The position numbers and the translations under genes were made by a program. The notes below the pieces were generated by a model that was not told where the DNA came from, made no database searches, and saw nothing but the letters and a program-made list of their open reading frames with translations. 64,000 nt of DNA from Streptomyces bungoensis (GTDB lineage: Bacteria; Actinomycetota; Actinomycetes; Streptomycetales; Streptomycetaceae), in NCBI RefSeq assembly GCF_001514215.1, contig NZ_KQ948851.1, positions 367,434 through 431,433 of the forward strand. The letters run 5' to 3'. Position 1 is the first letter of the stretch; the number at the start of each line of letters is the position of its first letter. Positions 25,942 to 34,832 of this stretch are shown here, in pieces.

Positions 25942-26432
25942 CGGAAACGACCTACTGGACCCACGTGGCCACCCCGCTCGGGCAGCTGCTGCTCACCGCG
26001 GGCCCCGACGGCGCGCTCACCTCCCTCTCCCTGCCCGGGCAGAAGGGCGGCCGGACCGTGCGGGACGACTGGCGCCCGGACCCCGGCCCCTTCCGGGCGG
26101 CCACCGAGCAGCTCGGCGCTTACTTCGCCGGGGAACTGAAGGAGTTCCGGCTGCCCCTGCGGACGCACGGCACCGCGTTCCGCGAGCGGGTGTGGGCGGC
26201 CCTCGACTCCGTGCCGTACGGCGCCACCACCACCTACGGCGAGATCGCCGCCCGCGTCGGCGCACCCCGCGCCGCGGTCCGCGCCGTCGGCGGCGCGATC
26301 GGCGCCAACCCGCTCCTCGTCCTGCGCCCCTGCCACCGCGTCATCGGCGCGGACGGCTCACTGACCGGCTACGCGGCCGGCCTGGACCGCAAGATCAGGC
26401 TGCTGACCCTGGAGGGCGCCCTCCCCGCCTAG
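25938..26432 (+). CDS. ogt: Methylated-DNA--protein-cysteine methyltransferase
   Basis: This 164-residue repair protein removes methyl groups from O6-methylguanine to its own cysteine. The active-site motif LRPCHRVIG is intact, preceded by the recognition helix region YGATTTYGEIAARVG. It begins with GTG inside the 3' end of the Ada-AlkA gene (GTGA), making a two-gene adaptive-response operon. It has the DNA-binding and catalytic parts of single-domain Ogt proteins, and its length is normal for the family. Confidence 0.93.
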   Translation: MTETTYWTHVATPLGQLLLTAGPDGALTSLSLPGQKGGRTVRDDWRPDPGPFRAATEQLGAYFAGELKEFRLPLRTHGTAFRERVWAALDSVPYGATTTYGEIAARVGAPRAAVRAVGGAIGANPLLVLRPCHRVIGADGSLTGYAAGLDRKIRLLTLEGALPA

Positions 26433-26438
26433 GGCCTC

Positions 26439-26479
26439 TCGTTCGGATCATGCCGGGCTCGCGGGCCTGATCCAGACGA
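26439..26479 (+). terminator. Imperfect hairpin after the alkylation repair operon
   Basis: TCGTTCGGATCA (26439-26450) pairs with TGATCCAGACGA (26468-26479) at 10 of 12 positions around a GC-rich loop. It lies directly behind ogt and may terminate the operon. It also resembles the end of a mobile repeat. Confidence 0.4.
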
Positions 26480-26610
26480 AGGACCCCAGCCGTGCTCCCG
26501 ACCCTCGGCGCTACGCCGTGCGGGTGGACCGGTGGTGATGTTCCCGTGCGGGGCGGCGGCCCTGTGGGACGGTCGCCTCCGACGGGGCACGGGAAGGCGG
26601 GCGGCACACG

Positions 26611-27867
26611 ATGGGCAAGGTCGGGCGGGTCCTCACGGCAGTCCTGCTCGCGGCACTGCCGGGCACGACGGCGACCGCGGCCGCCACGGCCACGCCGCAC
26701 GGCACCGCGACGCCCGCCGCCGCGCCCGCCCCGGCCCGCTGGACCGGCAGCTGGGAGGCGGCCCCCTCCGGCACCGCCCCCGCGCTGCCCGGCACCGCCG
26801 TCCGCAACGTCGTGCACCTCAGCGCCGGCGGCACCGCCGTGCGGATCCGGATCGCCAACCGGCTCGGCACCGCCCCGCTCCGGCTCGGCGCGGTCACGGT
26901 CGCGCTGCGGCGCGGCACCGGGCCGGACGCCGTGCCCGGCAGCCTGCGCACCGTCACCTTCCGGGGCGTCCACGCCCCCACCGTCCCCGGGGGCCGGGAC
27001 CTGCTCAGCGACCCCGTCCCGCTGCCCGTACCCGCCGCGGCCGACCTGCTGGTCACCGTCGCCACCCCGACCGGCTCAGGCCCGGCCACCTACCACCGCA
27101 CCGCCCTGCAGACCAGCTACCTTGCGGACACCGGCCACGCGGCCGACGAGAGCGGCGCCGCGTACACCGTCCGTACCGACTTCTGGTACTACGTCACCGG
27201 CGTCGACGTCCTCGGTCCCGCCACCGGCAGCGTCGTCGCCCTGGGCGACTCCCTCACCGACGGCAACGGCTCCACCCCCGACACCAACCACCGCTGGCCC
27301 GACCTGCTCGCCCAGCGGCTGCGCGGCCACGGCGTCCTCAACGCCGGGATCGCCGGCAACCGCCTGCTGCGCGACGGCGCCGGACCGAGCGCCCTGGCCC
27401 GCCTGGACCCCGACGCCCTGGACCGGACCGGGGTGCGGGTGCTGATCGTGTTCGAGGGCATCAACGACATCAAGGGCACGCCCGTGGCGGACGACCCCGC
27501 CGCCTTCGCCACCGCCTACCGCACCCTCGTCGCCCGCGCGCACGCCCGGGGCATCCGGGTCGTCGGCGTCACGCTCACCCCGTACGGCGGGTACCCCGCC
27601 CACACCGCGGCGGGCGAGGCGGTACGGCAGCGGGTCAACGCGTTCATCCGCACCGGGGGCGCCTTCGACGCGGTCGCCGACGCCGACGCCGCCGTACGCG
27701 ACCCGTCCGCACCCGGCCGGATCCGGCCCGGCTACGACCCCGGCGACCACCTGCACTTCAACGACACGGGCATGCGGGCGATCGCCGACACCGTGGCCCG
27801 CGCGCTGGCCCCGGTCCTGCCTCAACCGGCGGGATCGGCGTCCCGGGAGACCCAGCCCCGCTCGTAG
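26611..27867 (+). CDS. Secreted SGNH/GDSL-type hydrolase
   Basis: A 418-residue putative esterase with an N-terminal signal peptide (about residues 1-28, ending ATA-type). The SGNH blocks are visible: block I VALGDSLTDGN with the catalytic Ser near residue 213, a GIAGNRLLRDG block, an EGINDIKG block with Asn, and the Asp-His block DHLHFNDTG near residues 385-393. These imply a Ser-Asp-His esterase acting outside the cell; the substrate is unknown. Residues 40-190 form a beta-rich N-terminal domain often seen in this subfamily. Its 3' end overlaps the convergent regulator gene by 46 bases. Confidence 0.9.
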   Translation: MGKVGRVLTAVLLAALPGTTATAAATATPHGTATPAAAPAPARWTGSWEAAPSGTAPALPGTAVRNVVHLSAGGTAVRIRIANRLGTAPLRLGAVTVALRRGTGPDAVPGSLRTVTFRGVHAPTVPGGRDLLSDPVPLPVPAAADLLVTVATPTGSGPATYHRTALQTSYLADTGHAADESGAAYTVRTDFWYYVTGVDVLGPATGSVVALGDSLTDGNGSTPDTNHRWPDLLAQRLRGHGVLNAGIAGNRLLRDGAGPSALARLDPDALDRTGVRVLIVFEGINDIKGTPVADDPAAFATAYRTLVARAHARGIRVVGVTLTPYGGYPAHTAAGEAVRQRVNAFIRTGGAFDAVADADAAVRDPSAPGRIRPGYDPGDHLHFNDTGMRAIADTVARALAPVLPQPAGSASRETQPRS

Positions 27868-28817
27868 GCGTGCCAGCCCAGCTGCAGCCGGGTCGTCACA
27901 CCGGCCAGCCCCATCAGCCGCTTCACCCGGCGCTGCACGGTCCGCAGCCCCAGGTCGAGCTGCTTGGCCACGCTCGCGTCGGTCAGCCCGGCCAGCAGCA
28001 GCGACAGCACTTCCAGGTCCGTCGCGTCGGGCCCGCCGGGCTGCTGCTCGGCCGCCCCCGACGCACCGATCCGCAGCGGCAGCGCCTCCCGCCACACCGA
28101 CTCGAACAGCGCCGCCAGCAACTCCAGCAGGCCGCTCGCGTGCACCACCAGCGCGGCCGGTTCGGCGGTCCTCGAGGACAGCGGCACCATGGCCAGCGAC
28201 CGGTCGGCGATCACCAGCTTCGTCGGCACCCGGTCCACCGCCCGCACCTGCTCGTCCCGGCCGAGCGCCGCCGACAGCTCGGTGAGCCCGTGCGGCAGGT
28301 CCAGCACCGCGCGCTCGACCACGACCCGGTAGCGCACCCCGCGCCCCGCCGCCTGCTCCTCCGCGTCGTTCTCCATCCCGGAGACCACCATCGGCCTGCC
28401 GGTGACCAGCGCGCACACCTCCTCCGCGGCGCCCAGCTGCAACTGCAGAAAGCGCTGCGTGACCGCGGCGGCGCCGGTCACCACCTCCACCAGGTCGCGC
28501 ACCTCCGGCTCGGCCGCCGCCGCCCGGTACTCCTCCGCCAGCAGCGCCGCCGCCAGCTCCGCCTGCTCCAGCTCGTGCCGCCGCTCGGTGAGCAGCGCGC
28601 CCAGCGCCACGCCCGGCGGGGCCGCCACCCAGCGGCCCGGCCGCGCCGGCGACTGGGCGGCCAGGCCCCGCAGCTCCAGCCGGCGCAGCGCCCGCTCGGT
28701 GTCCGGCTCGGCCAGCGCCAGGCGCCGGGCCAGATCGGCCACCTCGGCGGCGCCCACGGACACCAGCGCCCGGTACGCCGACTCGTGCGTCTCGTCCAGC
28801 CCCACCGCTGCCAGCAT
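27822..28817 (-). CDS. TrmB/LuxR-type transcriptional regulator
   Basis: A 331-residue regulator. The N-terminal ~80 residues form a TrmB-like winged helix (GLDETHESAYRALVSVG...VADLARRLAL). The C-terminal ~65 residues are a LuxR-type HTH (LLAGLTDASVAKQLDLGLRTVQRRVKRLM). The middle resembles the ligand-binding segment of this actinobacterial family. The start is ambiguous: ATG at 28817 or GTG at 28826, both behind the ribosome sequence GGGGAGGGAC. I list ATG; GTG would add three residues. The last 46 bases overlap the convergent esterase gene, so transcription of the two may interfere. Confidence 0.85.
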   Translation of the reverse strand: MLAAVGLDETHESAYRALVSVGAAEVADLARRLALAEPDTERALRRLELRGLAAQSPARPGRWVAAPPGVALGALLTERRHELEQAELAAALLAEEYRAAAAEPEVRDLVEVVTGAAAVTQRFLQLQLGAAEEVCALVTGRPMVVSGMENDAEEQAAGRGVRYRVVVERAVLDLPHGLTELSAALGRDEQVRAVDRVPTKLVIADRSLAMVPLSSRTAEPAALVVHASGLLELLAALFESVWREALPLRIGASGAAEQQPGGPDATDLEVLSLLLAGLTDASVAKQLDLGLRTVQRRVKRLMGLAGVTTRLQLGWHAYERGWVSRDADPAG

Positions 28818-28826
28818 GCGGCTCAC

Positions 28827-29322
28827 GTCCCTCCCCTGAAAAACAGCCCGACTCCGGTGCGCCCCCCGCAGCGCGGGCCGCACGGTGGCGGAAACCGGCC
28901 ACGACGCAAACCCGCCGCGCAACATCATCGCCGCACCCGGGGTGTGTCTGCCAAGGTTGCAGCACCGAAGGACGCGGGGCCGTGCGGACGGTCCACGGCC
29001 GCGTCCCGGGAAACCAAGCCGCAATCCGGCCAATCGGCCGGCTCCTCGGCGAGCCGGCCGCACAAGACGGTGACCCGGCCCGGACGTGCGCGAGCGCGCG
29101 CCAGGGGATCCGGCCGGGTCACTCCGGTTGCCGCCGGGCGGTCCTCCCGTGGGGGGTGGGACCGCCCGGCGGCCTGCACGACCGGTGCGGCGACGTGCCG
29201 ACATCCGCTTGGCGTAAGGCAGTTCGGGCCATCCTCCCCGAGGCGCCTGTCCTTTCGGGCGGGTGCGCGTATTTTTCCTGATGCCCCGTTTCCCCGGGGC
29301 CGGTGCGGTGACAATCAGGAGC
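28827..29322. other. Divergent intergenic region with a long hairpin
   Basis: The region contains no convincing gene. It should carry promoters for the regulator to the left and the PP2C-like gene to the right. A perfect 15-base-pair inverted repeat (29130-29144 with 29159-29173) encloses a 14-base loop. Confidence 0.5.
29130..29173. terminator. 15-bp perfect hairpin
   Basis: GCCGCCGGGCGGTCC pairs completely with GGACCGCCCGGCGGC across a 14-base loop. It lies between divergent genes, so it is not an ordinary end-of-operon terminator. A transcript attenuator, a regulatory RNA end, or an operator are alternatives. Confidence 0.45.
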
Positions 29323-31125
29323 ATGAGCCAGCAGGGGGGCAGGCCCGCCCGTCACGAGGACGACTGGTGGGAGCAGCTGTACGACGACTCCACCGAGGAC
29401 ACGGGCCCCGCGCCCGCCCCGGACTCCCTGGACGACCGCTACGCCTCGGCGAGCGGCGCGGTGACCGGACGACCGGACGGCGACGGCACGGCACCACCTC
29501 TGGACCCCCCGCTCCCACCCCAGCGCACGACACCCCCACCGCCCCCGCCGACGCCGGCGGCACCTCTGTCGCCGCCCGTTCCTCCAGGCTCCCCGCCGGA
29601 TCCGGCCGCGCCGGCGCGAGCTTCCGGCGCGGACGCGTATCCGGCGCCGCCCGGTGCTCCGGCCTCGCCACCGGCCTCGCCACCGTCTTCGCCCGTGCCT
29701 GTGCCGCCTGCCCCTCCGGCTTCTCCGCCGGGTGCGGCCGTGCCGGCGGGGCCTTCCGGCGCGGAGGCGTATCCGGCGCCGCCCGCGTCGGCGCCGCCTG
29801 GCGTCCCGGCTTCGCCACCGGTTTCGCCGTCGTCTTCGTCCGTGCCCGCGCCGCCTGCTCCTCCGGATTCTCCGCCGGGTGCGGCCGTGCCGGCGGGGCC
29901 TTCCGGCGCGGAGGCGTATCCGGCGCCGCCCGCCTCGGCGCCACCCAACACCCCGGCCTCGCCACCGTCTTCGTCCGTGCCCGCGCCGCCTGCCCCTCCG
30001 GCTTCTCCGCCGGGTGCGGCCGTGCCGGCGGGGCCTTCCGGCGCGGAGGCGTATCCGGCGCCGCCCGCGTCGGCGCCCCTCGCTGCTCCGGACACGCACC
30101 GGGTGCCGCCCGCGCCCGGCGCCCCGTCACCCGTGCGGCCCCCCGCCGTGCCCTCCGCCCTCGACTACGTCGGCTCCGGGCCCCCGACCTACGATCCGGA
30201 GCCCACCACGCTCCCCGCCGCCGATCCGGACGCGCTCGGTGAGCTGGTCGCCGACACCGTCCTGGACGGGGCCCGGTACGGGGCCTGCACGGTGCGGGCC
30301 GTTTCGTTGCGCGGGGACTCGGCGCGGTACCGGGGCGAACCGCGGCGCGACGCGCTGCTGACCGCGCGGTTCGGCGCGGGGGAGCAGGCGCTGGTGCTGG
30401 TCGCGATGGCGACCGGGGTGCGGGCCACGCCGGGGGCGCACCGCGCCGCGGCGGAGGCCTGCCGGCTGATCGGGCGGGCCGTGGGCCGCAGTCACCAGCG
30501 GCTGGCGGAGGACATCCGGGCCGCCCGGCGCGGCGACCTGAAGTCGGGTCTGAACCGGCTGACCGACCGCAGCCTCGGCAGGCTGCGCGCCGACGCCGCC
30601 GCACACGATCTGGACCCGGAGGAGCACACCGCGAGCCTGCGCTGCCTGCTGCTGCCCGCCGACCCCGGCTGCCGTACCCGCGTGTTCTTCGGCACCGGGG
30701 ACGGAGGCCTGTTCCGGCTGCGGGACGGCGAGTGGCAGGACATCGAGCCGCGGGTGAGCCCCGCCGGTACCACCGGCGCCCCCGTCGTCGGCTTCGGTTC
30801 ACCCCTCGCCGAGACCCCCGAGGGCGACCGGCTCACCATGGACCTCGGCATCCCGACCCCGCCGAGCCCCTACGAGCCCGCCCCCGAGCCGCCCCGCGAA
30901 CCGTTCCGGTTCCGTGCCTCGGTAGCCCGCCCGGGTGACGTCCTGGTGATGGCCACCAGCGGCCTCGCCGACCCGCTGCGCGGTGAGCCCGCCCTCTGCG
31001 CCTACCTGGCCCGCCGCTGGTCCGGCGGCACCCCGCCCGGCCTCGCCGCGTTCCTCGCCGACGCCCAGGTGCGGGTGAAGGGCTACGCCGACGACCGTAC
31101 GGCGGCCGCCGTGTGGGAGGCGTAA
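29323..31125 (+). CDS. PP2C-like protein with proline-rich repeats, likely pseudophosphatase
   Basis: A 600-residue protein. Residues 1-285 are low-complexity Pro/Ala/Ser sequence with four copies of SGA(D/E)AYPAPP. Residues about 300-600 follow the PP2C fold: RGEPRRDALLTARFG, VLVAMATGVRA, GDVLVMATSGLAD and the closing DDRTAAAVWE. Two metal-ligand Asp positions appear lost, because the usual DGxG is MATG and the usual SDGL is TSGL. It is therefore probably a pseudophosphatase or a binding module. The ATG at 29323 has CAGGA 7 bases upstream; an ATG-like start at 29263 lacks support. There is no obvious signal peptide, so it is likely cytosolic. Confidence 0.75.
   Translation: MSQQGGRPARHEDDWWEQLYDDSTEDTGPAPAPDSLDDRYASASGAVTGRPDGDGTAPPLDPPLPPQRTTPPPPPPTPAAPLSPPVPPGSPPDPAAPARASGADAYPAPPGAPASPPASPPSSPVPVPPAPPASPPGAAVPAGPSGAEAYPAPPASAPPGVPASPPVSPSSSSVPAPPAPPDSPPGAAVPAGPSGAEAYPAPPASAPPNTPASPPSSSVPAPPAPPASPPGAAVPAGPSGAEAYPAPPASAPLAAPDTHRVPPAPGAPSPVRPPAVPSALDYVGSGPPTYDPEPTTLPAADPDALGELVADTVLDGARYGACTVRAVSLRGDSARYRGEPRRDALLTARFGAGEQALVLVAMATGVRATPGAHRAAAEACRLIGRAVGRSHQRLAEDIRAARRGDLKSGLNRLTDRSLGRLRADAAAHDLDPEEHTASLRCLLLPADPGCRTRVFFGTGDGGLFRLRDGEWQDIEPRVSPAGTTGAPVVGFGSPLAETPEGDRLTMDLGIPTPPSPYEPAPEPPREPFRFRASVARPGDVLVMATSGLADPLRGEPALCAYLARRWSGGTPPGLAAFLADAQVRVKGYADDRTAAAVWEA
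29605..30110 (+). repeat. Imperfect tandem repeats in the PP2C-like gene
   Basis: A ~140-base unit recurs with starts near 29731, 29878 and 30013 (spacings 147 and 135 bases), plus a diverged unit from about 29605. It encodes Pro/Ala-rich sequence ending in SGAEAYPAPPASAP. Codon choice is richer in T-ending codons than in neighbouring genes. Confidence 0.85.
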
Positions 31126-31190
31126 CCGCGGCCGCTGTGCCTCCATGGAAGCCGGAAGGTCCGCGGAGACCGAAGGGGCAGTGGACAGTC

Positions 31191-32933
31191 ATGGCCAAAC
31201 AGAACGTCGCCGAACAGTTCGTCGACATCCTCGTGCGCGCCGGCGTGCGCCGCCTGTACGGCGTCGTGGGCGACAGCCTCAACCCGGTCGTCGACGCCGT
31301 CCGCCGCAACTCCGCCATCGACTGGATCCACGTCCGCCACGAGGAGAGCGCCGCCTTCGCGGCCGGCGCCGAGGCCCAGATCACCGGCAAGCTCGCCGCC
31401 TGCGCCGGTTCCTGCGGCCCGGGCAACCTGCACCTCATCAACGGCCTGTACGACGCCCACCGCTCGATGGCCCCGGTCCTCGCCCTGGCCTCCCACATCC
31501 CGTCCAGCGAGATCGGCCTCGGCTACTTCCAGGAGACCCACCCCGACCGGCTGTTCCTGGAGTGCAGCCACTACAGCGAGCTGATCTCCAGCCCGAAGCA
31601 GATGCCCCGGCTGCTGCAGACCGCCGTCCAGCACGCGGTCGGGCAGCGCGGGGTGAGCGTGGTGTCCCTGCCCGGCGACATCGCCGGCGAGCCCGCCCCG
31701 GAGAAGGCCCCCCAGAGCGCCCTCGTCACCTCCCGGCCCACCGTCCGGCCCGGCGACGCCGAGCTCGACCGGCTCGTCGAGATGATCGACGCGGCCCGCA
31801 GGGTCACCCTGTTCTGCGGCGCCGGCACGGCCGGCGCCCACGCGGAGGTGATGGAGTTCGCCGGGAGGATCAAGTCCCCGGTGGGGCACGCGCTGCGCGG
31901 CAAGGAGTGGATCCAGTACGACAACCCGTTCGACGTCGGGATGAGCGGGCTCCTCGGCTACGGCGCCGCCTACGAGGCCACCCACGAGTGCGACCTGCTG
32001 ATCCTGCTCGGCACCGACTTCCCGTACAACGCCTTCCTGCCGGACGACGTGAGGATCGCGCAGATCGACGTACGGCCCGAGGTCCTCGGCCGCCGCTCCC
32101 GGCTCGACCTCGCCGTGTGGGGCGACGTCCGCGAGACCCTGCGCTGCCTGGTCCCGCGGGTGAAGGAGAAGACCGACCGCCGCTTCCTCGACCGGATGCT
32201 GAAGAAGCACGCCGACGCGCTGGAGGGCGTGGTCAAGGCGTACACCCGCAAGGTCGAGAAGCACGTGCCGATCCATCCCGAGTACGTGGCCGCCGTGCTC
32301 GACGAAGTCGCCGCCGACGACGCCGTGTTCACCATCGACACCGGGATGTGCAACGTCTGGGGCGCCCGGTACATCTCGCCCAACGGCCGCCGCCGGATCA
32401 TCGGTTCCTTCTCGCACGGCTCGATGGCGAACGCGCTGCCCATGGCGATCGGCGCCCAGTTCACCGACCGGCGCCGGCAGGTCGTCGCGATGTCCGGCGA
32501 CGGCGGGTTCGCCATGCTGATGGGCGAGTTCCTCACGCTCGTGCAGCACGACCTGCCGGTGAAGGTCGTGCTGTTCAACAACTCCTCGCTCGGGATGGTG
32601 GAGTTGGAGATGCTGGTCGCGGGCCTGCCCTCGTACGGCACCAGGAACAGCAACCCCGACTTCGCCGCCGTCGCCCGCGCCTGCGGCGCCTACGGCATCC
32701 GGGTGGAACGGCCCAAGCAGCTCGCCGGGGCGCTCAAGGACGCCTTCCGGCACAAGGGGCCGGCCCTGGTGGACGTCGTCACCGATCCCAACGCGCTGTC
32801 CATCCCGCCGAAGATCAGCGCCGAGATGGTCACCGGGTTCGCCCTGTCCGCCTCGAAGATCGTCCTGGAGGGCGGCGTCGGCCGCATGCTCCAGATGGCC
32901 CGCTCCAACCTCCGCAACGTCCGCAGGCCCTGA
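31191..32933 (+). CDS. poxB: Pyruvate oxidase / pyruvate:quinone oxidoreductase (ThDP-dependent)
   Basis: A 580-residue thiamine-diphosphate enzyme. The N-terminal domain has the catalytic-type Glu in HVRHEESAAFAAGAEA. The central FAD-binding region and the C-terminal ThDP/Mg motif GDGGFAMLMGEFLTLVQHDL...NN are also present. PoxB-type enzymes decarboxylate pyruvate to acetate, passing electrons to quinone. Without a visible amphipathic C-terminal tail, a soluble oxidase or a related decarboxylase cannot be excluded. The ATG at 31191 was chosen because the conserved family start MAKQNVAEQFVDIL begins there; upstream in-frame codons lack similarity. Confidence 0.85.
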   Translation: MAKQNVAEQFVDILVRAGVRRLYGVVGDSLNPVVDAVRRNSAIDWIHVRHEESAAFAAGAEAQITGKLAACAGSCGPGNLHLINGLYDAHRSMAPVLALASHIPSSEIGLGYFQETHPDRLFLECSHYSELISSPKQMPRLLQTAVQHAVGQRGVSVVSLPGDIAGEPAPEKAPQSALVTSRPTVRPGDAELDRLVEMIDAARRVTLFCGAGTAGAHAEVMEFAGRIKSPVGHALRGKEWIQYDNPFDVGMSGLLGYGAAYEATHECDLLILLGTDFPYNAFLPDDVRIAQIDVRPEVLGRRSRLDLAVWGDVRETLRCLVPRVKEKTDRRFLDRMLKKHADALEGVVKAYTRKVEKHVPIHPEYVAAVLDEVAADDAVFTIDTGMCNVWGARYISPNGRRRIIGSFSHGSMANALPMAIGAQFTDRRRQVVAMSGDGGFAMLMGEFLTLVQHDLPVKVVLFNNSSLGMVELEMLVAGLPSYGTRNSNPDFAAVARACGAYGIRVERPKQLAGALKDAFRHKGPALVDVVTDPNALSIPPKISAEMVTGFALSASKIVLEGGVGRMLQMARSNLRNVRRP

Positions 32934-33263
32934 ACCGGGTACGTGGAACGGTGGTTTCCGGCCAGTTTCACCTCCCGTGACGAACCGTCGACAACCGGTG
33001 CGGAAGGTGCCGCTCCGCCCGTGCTGGGACACGGGAGGCGCCATACGGTGCTGCTGCCGGGCCGGGCGCGGGCGCGACGGCGTCCGCGCGCCGGGCCGGA
33101 GCGTGGCGGACGGTGGCCGAACTGGTAACGGTCGGTGAGGGCCCAGGACTGCCCGGTTGCCCGGTGGGCATGGATCCCCGTGAACGTGTTCGACCAGGAG
33201 GGGCAAGGGTCAGGCGACGTGCGGGCGGGGGTCATGAACAGTCAGGCACGAGGAGGCGGTCCC
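32934..33263. other. Intergenic region before the anti-sigma-like kinase
   Basis: No gene is supported. GC-rich inverted repeats occur (for example around 33055-33105). Several short in-frame starts upstream of 33264 lack ribosome sites. Confidence 0.4.
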
Positions 33264-33713
33264 GTGGCCATCGGGGCCTCCTCGGCGGAGGCGGGGGAAG
33301 AGACCGACACCATCACGGACCGGGCGCACCCGTCCCAGCTCAGGCGGAGACTGGGGCGGGCGGACCTGAGGGCGGTGCCCGAGGCGCGCCGGGAGCTGCG
33401 CCGGCTGCTGCGGCACTGGGGGAGGCCGGGCCGCTCGGACATCGCCGAACTGCTGGCCACCGAACTCGTCACCAACGCCCTCGTCCACACCGACGACGAC
33501 GCCGTCCTGACCGCGGTCGTCCTGCCGCACGGACTGCGCGTGGAGGTCCGGGACTTCGTGGCCCGCAGACCGCGCGTGTGCGCGCCGGACACGCAGGAGG
33601 ACACCCACGGCCGGGGGATGGTGCTGGTGCAGTCCCTCGCGGACGCCTGGGGTGTACGGCCGCACGGGGTGGGCAAGTCGGTGTGGTTCGAGCTCGGCGC
33701 CGAGGCAGCCTGA
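33264..33713 (+). CDS. RsbW-like histidine kinase-type ATPase (anti-sigma factor family)
   Basis: A 149-residue protein of the HATPase_c_2 family, common in Streptomyces as anti-sigma or switch kinases. The N-box-like helix ELLATELVTNALVHTDDD and the G-box region HGRGMVLVQSLADAWGV are visible. The GTG at 33264 is preceded at 7 bases by AGGAGG, a strong site, so I prefer it to starts further upstream. It has no sigma factor or phosphatase beside it, so the partner is unknown. A long terminator hairpin follows. Confidence 0.85.
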   Translation: MAIGASSAEAGEETDTITDRAHPSQLRRRLGRADLRAVPEARRELRRLLRHWGRPGRSDIAELLATELVTNALVHTDDDAVLTAVVLPHGLRVEVRDFVARRPRVCAPDTQEDTHGRGMVLVQSLADAWGVRPHGVGKSVWFELGAEAA

Positions 33714-33736
33714 CAGCGGTCGGCGCCGTGGCAGGA

Positions 33737-33777
33737 ACGGGACGGGGCGTGACCCGTGCGGTCACGCCCCGTCCCGT
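33737..33777. terminator. 18-bp perfect bidirectional terminator
   Basis: A perfect 18-base-pair stem beginning ACGGGACGGGGCGTGACC closes a 5-base loop (CGTGC). It lies between the convergent ends of the RsbW-like and DUF2637 genes, so it can serve both. Confidence 0.85.
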
Positions 33778-33794
33778 GTCGATGCTGCGCCGGC

Positions 33795-34832
33795 CTAGCC
33801 GAACTGCTGCTCCAGGTCCTTCAGTTTGCGCTCCAGGGAGTCCAGGCGCGGCAGGGCCATGGTGTCGTCCTCCGCGGTGAGGTCGACGGTGAGCGGCTCA
33901 CCGCTCTTGCGGACCGGCTGAAGGGAGGGCCGAGAGCGTACGGGCAGCTCGGGCGCGGATATGGCAGGCTCCGCGGTGGCGGATGCGGAGCCGCGCTCCA
34001 CGGCCTGCACCTCGACCTGGCGGCCGCCACGTCCGGCGAAGCCGCGGTGGCCCCGGCTTATGGCCTTCAGCTGGGCGCGCTCCATGCGCTGCTGGTCGCG
34101 CCTGCGCCGGCGCGACTCCTCCTTCTGCCGCGTGTCCTCGCGGACCTCCTCCACGGCCTCGTCCAGGCTGCGCACGCCCTCCAGGAGCATCAGCGACCAG
34201 GCGCGGTAGGTCTCGCGGGGGGCCCGCAGCCAGCGCACGATGCGGATCTGCGGCAGCGGACGCGGCACCAGGCCCTGCTCGCGCAGCGCGGCCCGGCGGG
34301 TCTGCTTCAGCGCGCGGTCGAACAGGACGGCCGCGGACAGCGACATGCCGGAGAAGAACTGCGGGGCGCCCGCGTGCCCGATGCCCCGGGGCGCGTGCAC
34401 CCAGTTGAACCAGGCCGCCGCCGCCGCGAACAGCCACACGAGTATCCGGGAGCCGAGGGCCGCGTCACCGTGGCTGGCCTCGCGCACCGCGAGGACGGAG
34501 CAGAACATCGCCGCGCCGTCCAGGCCGAACGGCACCAGGTACTGCCAGCCGTCGGTCAGGCCGAGGTTCTGTTCGCCGAAGCCGACGAGGCCGTGGAAGG
34601 ACAGGGCGGCCGCGACGGCCGCACAGCAGAACAGGAGCACGTAGGAGGCGGTGCCGTAGATGGCCTCCTTGCGCCGGCGGCGCTCCTCGCTGCGCTCCCA
34701 CGAGTCGTCCGCGCTCGCGTTCTCCCCGGAGGAGCGCTTGCTGCGCGCGAGCACCGCCACCGCGACCAGCATGCCCAGGAGCAGCACGGCGCCCGGAAGC
34801 AGCCAGTTCAGCGATATGTCGGTCAGTCTCAT
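33795..34832 (-). CDS. DUF2637 membrane protein
   Basis: A 345-residue protein with an N-terminal membrane helix (about residues 7-27), then a charged cytosolic segment. Three further hydrophobic segments (about 64-85, 100-130 and 140-160) match the DUF2637/SpdB-like family of Streptomyces. The C-terminal half is charged and coiled (EEVREDTRQKEESRRRRRDQ), ending in a short heptad-like helix LDSLERKLKDLEQQF. The family is linked to plasmid spread in some actinobacteria, but this copy lies in chromosomal context. The ATG at 34832 begins the first membrane helix; an ATG at 34883 would add 17 residues without support. Confidence 0.8.
   Translation of the reverse strand: MRLTDISLNWLLPGAVLLLGMLVAVAVLARSKRSSGENASADDSWERSEERRRRKEAIYGTASYVLLFCCAAVAAALSFHGLVGFGEQNLGLTDGWQYLVPFGLDGAAMFCSVLAVREASHGDAALGSRILVWLFAAAAAWFNWVHAPRGIGHAGAPQFFSGMSLSAAVLFDRALKQTRRAALREQGLVPRPLPQIRIVRWLRAPRETYRAWSLMLLEGVRSLDEAVEEVREDTRQKEESRRRRRDQQRMERAQLKAISRGHRGFAGRGGRQVEVQAVERGSASATAEPAISAPELPVRSRPSLQPVRKSGEPLTVDLTAEDDTMALPRLDSLERKLKDLEQQFG

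Noticed and set aside
26433..26480. Possible insertion sequence end behind ogt
   Set aside because: No transposase, second end or target duplication is visible; an imperfect terminator explains it.
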